Shown: positions 6,064 through 10,554 of the stretch, piece by piece | Numbering within the stretch: the stretch's first letter is position 1 | Layout: each line of letters opens with the position of its first letter | Source: Candidatus Alkanophagales archaeon | Lineage (GTDB): Archaea > Halobacteriota > Syntropharchaeia > Alkanophagales > B39-G2 | DNA length: 10,554 nt | Reading direction: 5' to 3' | NCBI GenBank assembly: GCA_003661185.1 | Contig: QMVQ01000038.1 | Coordinates: 1-10,554, forward strand | Position numbers and translations under genes: made by a program | Notes under the pieces: generated by a model | What the model saw: the letters and a program-made list of their open reading frames with translations, nothing else | Told to the model about the DNA's origin: nothing | Databases searched by the model: none

Positions 6064-8046
6064 TTAAGCAACGGCAAATATGTTCCTAACCTGCGCCGTG
6101 ATTTGCGAGTTTTTGAAATGTCTCTGTTCCAGGGCCCCGGTGGGGCAAGCGGCGACGCACGTCCCGCAGCCCTTGCAGAGCGCCTCCACGAGCTTCGCCT
6201 TTCCCCCCTCGAGCGAAATCGCACCGTATGCGCACTGCGCAACGCAAAGCCCGCAGCCCACGCACTTCTCGGCATTCAATGTCGCCGTTATGCCTTCTAC
6301 TTTCGCTCTCCCAGCGGTTAGCAGGCGTGCGGCACGAGCAGCTGCGCCGCTACCTTGCGAAACAGCATAGGGTATATCTTTCGGACCTGAGGCGCAGCCC
6401 GCCACGAATATCCCATCTATTACCGTGTCCACAGGTCCCAACTTTGGGTGCGCCTCCATCAGGAGCCCGTCAGCAGCCCTTGGCAGCTTCAGCATCTTGG
6501 AAAGCGTTTCTATGTCCGCATGCGGCACGATTCCCGTGCCGAGTACCAAAAGCTCCACTTCTATGTTCCGCACCTCGCTTTTTAACGTGTCTTCAACACG
6601 CACGACTAAATTCCCGTTTTCTTTCTCGACGACTTCGAAGGGTCTGCCTCGTATGAACTTAATGCCGAGTTCTCTCGCCCGATTATAGGCTTCCTCGTAG
6701 AGGCGAAACGGTGCCCTTATGTCCATGTAGAAAAGGTAATGGTCGGTCTCGGGACGCTTTTCCTTCAGCAGAATTGCATTCTTGATGTTCACCATGCAGC
6801 AGACGTTTGAGCAGTAAATGTTCGTGCGAACATCTCGAGAGCCGACGCAGTTTATGTAGCCGACGACATTCGGCTCTCTGCAATCTGACGGTCTTATGAT
6901 GTGCCCTTCAGTCGGACCGGCAGCGTTCAGGAGCCTTTCGAACTCCATCGCTGTAATTACATTGTCGTAGATGCCGTAGCCGTAGTCGTGGTTCGGCTCG
7001 GGGTCATATGTCGAGAATCCGGGCGCCACGATGATTGTGCCGACTTTTACCTTCATGTATTTGGGTTTCTGGTCGAAGTCGATGGCGTCCCGCTCGCACG
7101 CCTTGATACAAGCTTTGCATTCCTTGCCTTCCGCTCTTAAGCAGTTCTCCATGTCTATCAGCGCCTTCAGCGGCACTGCCTGCGGAAACGGCACGTAAAT
7201 CGCTTTCCTCGTGCCGAAGCCCTCGTTAAAGTCGTAAGGAACCTCGACAGGGCACTTCTCGCTGCATTGCGCGCAGCCGCTGCATTTGTCTTCGTCAACG
7301 TAGCGGGGCTTTCTTAAAATCGTGACCTCGAAGTTCCCGACGTAGCCCTCTACGTCAACGACTTCCGAGTAGGCTAAGATCTCGATGTTCCTGTTTCTGG
7401 CGACCTCTACCATCTTCGGACCGAGAATGCAAATTGAGCAGTCGTTCGTCGGAAAGACCTTATCGAAGCGAGCCATGCGTCCGCCGATTGAAGGCTCTTT
7501 CTCCACGAGATAGACGTGGAAGCCCATGTCTGCAAGGTCCATCGCCGCCTGCATGCCAGCGACGCCCGCCCCAATTACGAGCGCCTCGTCGCGGACCGGC
7601 ACCTCTGCCTCTTCAAGTGGCTCCAAAAGGTGCGCACGGGCGACGCCCATCCTGACCAAATCCTTGGCCTTTTCCGTCGCCTTCTCGGGTTCCCACATGT
7701 GCTGCCACGAGCACTGGTCCCGGATATTCACGAACTCGAAGAGGTATTTGTTCAGGCCTGCCTCCTCGCAGCACGTCCTGAACGTCGGCTCGTGCGTCTT
7801 CGGCGTGCATGCTGCGACGACGACCCTATTGAGGTTATATTTGCGGATATGCTCTTGGATATCCGCCTGTCCGGAGTCTGAGCATGTGAATTTGTTGACG
7901 GAGACGCAGACGACGTGCGGGAGCATCTTCGCATACTCGGCGACGGCGTCGCAGTCCACGACGCCGCCTATATTCACGCCGCAACGGCAGATGAACACAC
8001 CTATCCTCAAGTCCTCCTTACTTTTCAGCTCTGGCTCTATCGACAT
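6064..8046 (-). CDS. hdrA: CoB-CoM heterodisulfide reductase iron-sulfur/flavoprotein subunit A
   Basis: HdrA is the FAD-containing, electron-bifurcating subunit of soluble heterodisulfide reductase, linking ferredoxin to heterodisulfide or an analogous partner. The 660 residues match family length and order. The N-terminal HdrA domain has FICRCGVNIGG (18-28) and AACTPKTHEPTF (78-89). The FAD fold has VIGAGVAGMQAA (157-168), then PTNDCSIC (199-206); C203 appears to be the position that is selenocysteine in some methanogens. Inserted ferredoxin motifs are C255-C258-C261-C265 and C302/C310-C313-C317. C-terminal clusters are C595-C598-C601-C605 and C624-C627-C630-C634. All cluster cysteines are present. 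The start is well set by GAGGTG 5 bases before the ATG. No hdrB, hdrC, mvhD or hydrogenase gene is in view; radA follows, so this is an orphan copy whose partners must lie elsewhere. Confidence 0.97.
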   Translation of the reverse strand: MSIEPELKSKEDLRIGVFICRCGVNIGGVVDCDAVAEYAKMLPHVVCVSVNKFTCSDSGQADIQEHIRKYNLNRVVVAACTPKTHEPTFRTCCEEAGLNKYLFEFVNIRDQCSWQHMWEPEKATEKAKDLVRMGVARAHLLEPLEEAEVPVRDEALVIGAGVAGMQAAMDLADMGFHVYLVEKEPSIGGRMARFDKVFPTNDCSICILGPKMVEVARNRNIEILAYSEVVDVEGYVGNFEVTILRKPRYVDEDKCSGCAQCSEKCPVEVPYDFNEGFGTRKAIYVPFPQAVPLKALIDMENCLRAEGKECKACIKACERDAIDFDQKPKYMKVKVGTIIVAPGFSTYDPEPNHDYGYGIYDNVITAMEFERLLNAAGPTEGHIIRPSDCREPNVVGYINCVGSRDVRTNIYCSNVCCMVNIKNAILLKEKRPETDHYLFYMDIRAPFRLYEEAYNRARELGIKFIRGRPFEVVEKENGNLVVRVEDTLKSEVRNIEVELLVLGTGIVPHADIETLSKMLKLPRAADGLLMEAHPKLGPVDTVIDGIFVAGCASGPKDIPYAVSQGSGAAARAARLLTAGRAKVEGITATLNAEKCVGCGLCVAQCAYGAISLEGGKAKLVEALCKGCGTCVAACPTGALEQRHFKNSQITAQVRNIFAVA

Positions 8047-8051
8047 GGATG

Positions 8052-8057
8052 CACCTC
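8052..8057 (-). promoter_or_regulatory. ribosome-binding site of hdrA
   Basis: The minus strand reads GAGGTG, then CATCC and the ATG at 8046. The ideal 5-base gap confirms the start and shows that hdrA is translated from a message with a leader, unlike its leaderless-looking neighbours. Confidence 0.7.
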
Positions 8058-8093
8058 AACCCCTCGCAAGGTTATCTAAGGTCTTTCTTAGTG

Positions 8094-8102
8094 ATTTAAA
8101 AA
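8094..8102 (-). promoter_or_regulatory. TATA box of hdrA
   Basis: The minus strand reads TTTTTAAAT about 52 bases before the hdrA ATG. A start site about 25 bases on (near 8073) would give a leader of roughly 27 bases containing the GAGGTG site. This suggests hdrA has its own promoter in the 66-base gap after the glycosyltransferase gene, rather than depending on read-through. Confidence 0.45.
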
Positions 8103-8112
8103 CGTTGAGGAA

Positions 8113-8820
8113 TTATGAGCGTAGGCGTAGCTTGAATAAGATTCTCACAAACTCGAGGATGTCTTTTATCCCAAGCTTTGTCTCGCCGAACTCTCTATCT
8201 CTGAAGCGTATTGGGATTTCAGATACGGAGAAGCCGAGCTTTTTTGCAAAATAAGCCATTTCGACCTGGAAAGCATATCCTCCGGAGATGTTCATGCCGT
8301 TCGTCTTGATTTCGTCCAAAACCTCTCTTTTATAAGCACGGAAGCCGCTCGTCAGGTCCTTGACGTCCAGCTGCAGGAGCAGGCGGGCGAGGGCGTTTGC
8401 GCCTCGGCTTAGAATTATGCGGAAGGCGTCCCAGTCCTCGACACGCCCGCCCCTGACGAGGCGGGAGCCTATGACGACGTCCGCCCCGCTTTTTATTTTC
8501 TCTAAGAACTTTGGAATCATAATAGGGTCATGAGAGAGGTCGGCGTCCATCTCGAAGACGACGTCGCCACTCGCAACCTCAAACCCGCATCTGTATGCGG
8601 AGCCTAAGCCTAGTTTCCTCTCCCGCTCGACCAGAATCACGTTCGGATAGATTTGAGAGAGGCGTCTGACCTCGGCAGCGGTGCCGTCATCGCTGTTGTC
8701 ATCAACGACGATGACCTCACCGCAAAGCCCTTCCTGTTCGAAAACCCGCATTATTTTCGGAATCAGAATTCTTATGTTCTCTCGTTCGTTATACGTAGGG
8801 ACGACAACTGAAACTTTCAT
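8113..8820 (-). CDS. GT2 family glycosyltransferase, polyprenyl-phosphate mannose synthase-like
   Basis: The 235-residue protein is a GT-A fold family 2 glycosyltransferase: VSVVVPTYNERENI (3-16), VIVVDDNSDDGT (36-47) and the metal/nucleotide-sugar motif MDADLSHDP (91-99). TSGFRAYKREVL (157-168) and FRDREFGETKLG (206-217) match the dolichyl-phosphate mannose synthase (DPM1) group. That group moves a sugar from a nucleotide donor to a membrane polyprenyl phosphate for protein or envelope glycosylation. It has no C-terminal membrane segments, so it is the soluble, membrane-associated DPM1 form. The donor sugar (mannose or glucose) cannot be told from sequence. ATG 8820 has no Shine-Dalgarno, but AT-rich DNA lies 20-34 bases upstream, fitting a leaderless start. 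It is divergent from the radical SAM gene and upstream of hdrA on the same strand. Confidence 0.92.
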   Translation of the reverse strand: MKVSVVVPTYNERENIRILIPKIMRVFEQEGLCGEVIVVDDNSDDGTAAEVRRLSQIYPNVILVERERKLGLGSAYRCGFEVASGDVVFEMDADLSHDPIMIPKFLEKIKSGADVVIGSRLVRGGRVEDWDAFRIILSRGANALARLLLQLDVKDLTSGFRAYKREVLDEIKTNGMNISGGYAFQVEMAYFAKKLGFSVSEIPIRFRDREFGETKLGIKDILEFVRILFKLRLRS

Positions 8821-8855
8821 TTAAGCTTGGTTTAGAGAATTTAGTAATTAAAAGG
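8821..8855. promoter_or_regulatory. 35-base divergent promoter region between glycosyltransferase and radical SAM genes
   Basis: This very short AT-rich gap separates two divergent starts (8820 minus, 8856 plus). On the minus strand TTTTAATTAC (about 8845-8854) lies at the distance expected of a TATA box for a leaderless glycosyltransferase message. For the plus strand the AT-rich GTTTAGAG (about 8830-8837) is a weak counterpart. The two promoters would overlap, so their activities may be coupled. If the true radical SAM start is ATG 8883, the gap is 62 bases. Confidence 0.4.
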
Positions 8856-10025
8856 GTGTTGTTTTTGATAAGTAAAGTTTTGATGTTGAAGGCGTTTCGG
8901 GGCGTGGGAGCACCCGTAGTGCCGCCAATAAACGTGACGCTGAGCGTCACGAACAGGTGCAACTCGAGATGCAAAACGTGCAACATCTGGAATGCAACGG
9001 GCGGCGAAGAAGGCGGTACAAAGGACTTGGCAAGTGTGAGCGGCGGCGAGCTTAAAGCCGACGAAATAGATTTGATTTTAAAGAATTTAGGCGACGCCTA
9101 CTGGTTTACAATAAGCGGAGGCGAGCCATTCTTACGTGAAGACTTGCCGGAGATATGTATTTCCATTTTTGAGCATTGTAATGCAGGAATTGTGAATATT
9201 CCGACGAATGCCTTGTTGCAGATGAGAATAGAAAGGAAGGTTGAAGAGATTTTGGAGTTTTTAGAGCGGGGAGATGGAACGAGGGGTAGGAGGAAAAGGG
9301 CGGAGAGAAAGCTCATAATTAACATATCGCTCGACGGTGTTGGCGAGTTACATGATGAGATAAGGGGCGTTAGAGGAAACTTTAAAAAGCTCCTTCGGAC
9401 TTATGAAGCGCTTGTCCCGCTGAGAGAGGAACATAAGAGCTTATTGGTCGGCATGCATACCGTAATTTCTAAGTTAAACGTGCACGCGATTCCTAGAATT
9501 TACGAATTTGTGAGGAACTTAGAGCCCCGTCCTGACTCCCACATCTTCGAGGTTGCGGAGGAGAGAGTTGAGCTTTTCAACGTCGGAAGCGGCATAACGC
9601 CAAGCTACGAGGAGCTTGCAGATGCCCTTGATTTTGTTTCTTCAAAGCTAAAAGCTGATTACTTTAAGGGAGGCACGCAGAGGCTCATCCAAGCCTTCCG
9701 CCTCGAATATTACGATTTGATAAAAAGGACGCTTCTGGAGCGTCATCAGGTAATTCCGTGCTATGCAGCGTTCGCCTCCTGCCAGATAACACCGTTCGGC
9801 GAGGTCTGGGCGTGCTGCATCCTCGCAAAGTCATTGGGCAACCTGCGGGCTGAAAATTATGATTTTAGGAAGGTGTGGGCATCCGACAGAGCAGCAAAGA
9901 TAAGAGAAGCGATAAAGCGGGGCGAGTGCTACTGCCCGCTCGCAAACGCCATGTATACCTCAATGCTCTGTAATTTTAGATGCGCCGCCGCCGTCGCCTT
10001 GAGATTTCTCGGAGCTCGTAACTGA
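8856..10025 (+). CDS. radical SAM enzyme with cysteine-rich C-terminal (SPASM-like) region
   Basis: From GTG 8856 the protein has 389 residues. The 4Fe-4S/SAM-binding motif CNSRCKTC (C35, C39, C42) lies after NVTLSVTNR, followed by the GGE motif in SGGEPFLREDLPEI (87-100) and strand motif INISLDGVGELHDEIRG. The C-terminal region is rich in cysteines at 302, 309, 320, 321, 358, 360, 372 and 376, including CQITPFGEVWACC and CYCPLANAMYTSMLC. This resembles SPASM or twitch domains that hold auxiliary iron-sulfur clusters, but the spacing is not canonical. Radical SAM enzymes of this group modify peptides, lipids or sugars; the substrate here is unknown. A charged insert of about 15 residues (near 145-150) precedes the LIINISLDG strand. 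ATG 8883 is an alternative start that would remove nine hydrophobic residues. Close divergence from a GT2 gene hints at envelope or lipid work, by inference only. Confidence 0.9.
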   Translation: MLFLISKVLMLKAFRGVGAPVVPPINVTLSVTNRCNSRCKTCNIWNATGGEEGGTKDLASVSGGELKADEIDLILKNLGDAYWFTISGGEPFLREDLPEICISIFEHCNAGIVNIPTNALLQMRIERKVEEILEFLERGDGTRGRRKRAERKLIINISLDGVGELHDEIRGVRGNFKKLLRTYEALVPLREEHKSLLVGMHTVISKLNVHAIPRIYEFVRNLEPRPDSHIFEVAEERVELFNVGSGITPSYEELADALDFVSSKLKADYFKGGTQRLIQAFRLEYYDLIKRTLLERHQVIPCYAAFASCQITPFGEVWACCILAKSLGNLRAENYDFRKVWASDRAAKIREAIKRGECYCPLANAMYTSMLCNFRCAAAVALRFLGARN

Positions 10026-10462
10026 GGCGCCCTCGTGACCAGCTTTTGAGTTTCCTTGCCGCACTCGGTAGCCAAGCTTAGCCTCTGCTTGGGCATTTAG
10101 GGAGTGTAGGAGAAAACTTTAAGAGCTGGTGTATTAACTTTCCTAAGTCTCCTGACGTCGATTACAGCAAATATTGCGTGAGCCGTTCATATCTCGTGCC
10201 GATTTCCTCGAGGCTTGCCAATAATACCTGTGTATTGGCGTTCTTTTTGATGCTTTGTGCGTCCTTTTTCTTTGCGGAATTGAACATTATTTGCCTATTC
10301 CGTCCATTTAATGACCCTATGAGTGCGGCTACTAACTTGCGGCGTAGCTCGCCGTTAGGCAGGAAGAATCCTCGTCCGCATTCATTGCGAGTTCTTTCCT
10401 CCAGATTTCGGCAGATACGTATCAGCGTCAAGCATAAGTTTGTTCAAGACGGAGACTCTTAT
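10026..10462. other. intergenic region between radical SAM gene and kae1
   Basis: About 437 bases with no clearly coding gene. It holds a 6 bp stem, CCAAGC (10072-10077) with GCTTGG (10087-10092), without a following T-run. A TATA-like CTTTAAGA (10117-10124, plus) also lies here, as does the doubtful minus-strand ORF at 10162-10431. I see no tRNA fold and no obvious strong promoter directly before kae1; an AT-rich CATAAGTTTG lies at about 10433-10442. Confidence 0.4.
10162..10431 (-). CDS. doubtful 89-residue hypothetical ORF
   Basis: The frame starts at TTG 10431 and ends near 10162. The C-terminal half (NANTQVLLASLEEIGTRYERLTQYLL) could be an amphipathic helix, and the composition is basic. 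No family is recognisable, there is no Shine-Dalgarno at the TTG, and no Met start gives more than about 41 residues. A strong GGAGGAAAG sits inside this ORF but leads to an out-of-frame ATG giving only 17 residues. It diverges from kae1. It may be a small gene, a remnant of a longer one, or chance. Confidence 0.2.
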   Translation of the reverse strand: MTLIRICRNLEERTRNECGRGFFLPNGELRRKLVAALIGSLNGRNRQIMFNSAKKKDAQSIKKNANTQVLLASLEEIGTRYERLTQYLL

Positions 10463-10554
10463 GTGACCTACGTCATTGGCATAGAAGGGACGGCGTGGAA
10501 CCTGAGCATTGCTGTTATTGATGAGAAGGACGTGATCGCCGAGGCGGAAGCTAC
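10463..10554 (+). CDS. kae1: tRNA N6-threonylcarbamoyladenosine synthesis protein Kae1, 5' end only
   Basis: The first 30 codons from GTG 10463 read TYVIGIEGTAWNLSIAVID, then DEK and VIAEAEAT-like residues. The GIEGTAWNLS motif is the N-terminal signature of archaeal Kae1, the ASKHA-fold catalytic subunit of the KEOPS complex that forms t6A37 in ANN-reading tRNAs. GGAG at 10451-10454 lies 8 bases before the GTG and supports this start. The rest lies beyond the window, so whether it is fused to the Bud32 kinase, as in many euryarchaea, cannot be seen. Confidence 0.88.
   Translation, partial: MTYVIGIEGTAWNLSIAVIDEKDVIAEAEA

Noticed and set aside
7526..8254. Plus-strand 242-residue open frame
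   Set aside because: It is antisense to hdrA and to the end of the glycosyltransferase gene; high G+C content keeps the opposite frame open. The hdrA motifs are unmistakable.
10060..10100. Possible tRNA in the stem around 10072-10092
   Set aside because: There is no T-arm GGTTCRANTCC sequence, no acceptor pairing and no anticodon arm; only an isolated 6 bp stem is present.

Overview
The window comes from an archaeal chromosome. It carries archaeal-type information-processing genes (Hel308 helicase, RadA recombinase, the start of Kae1) and a full-length HdrA flavoprotein of the type found in methanogens, methane- or alkane-oxidising archaea and Archaeoglobi. TATA-like boxes lie about 25 bases upstream of several starts, which suggests leaderless transcription. 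A euryarchaeon of the methanogen/ANME/Archaeoglobus neighbourhood is the best guess; the species is not identifiable by eye.

Layout. At 1-1965 (minus) is the N-terminal and central part of a Hel308 helicase that runs off the left edge. At 1985-2428 (minus) is a small gene with a good ribosome-binding site and two likely membrane helices; its downstream half looks out of frame and may be decayed. At about 2457-3760 is an IS200/IS605-type element with a lone, apparently intact tnpB (minus). It is bracketed by two related 20-base palindromes, and its 3' end folds into consecutive stem-loops as expected for a TnpB guide RNA (omega/reRNA). About 570 bases of AT-rich DNA without a recognisable gene follow. 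At 4428-4973 (plus) is a paired-CBS-domain protein with a C-terminal zinc ribbon.

Convergent to the CBS gene is a minus-strand run: radA (5045-6013), hdrA (6064-8046) and a GT2 glycosyltransferase of the dolichyl-phosphate-mannose-synthase type (8113-8820). A radical SAM enzyme (8856-10025, plus) diverges from the glycosyltransferase across only 35 bases. About 440 bases follow with one doubtful minus-strand ORF, and then the first 30 codons of kae1 (10463 onward, plus).

How the genes fit together. Hel308 and RadA both act in recombinational repair of stalled forks but lie apart here, with the element and the CBS gene between them. HdrA is not followed by hdrB/hdrC; its downstream neighbour is radA, so its partners must be encoded elsewhere. 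The close divergent glycosyltransferase/radical SAM pair may share regulation and act on the cell envelope or lipids, but that is inference. The most interesting signals are the structured 3' end of tnpB with its element-derived guide, and the position of the element between a candidate promoter and the small membrane-protein gene. I found no wholly new system that I can defend.
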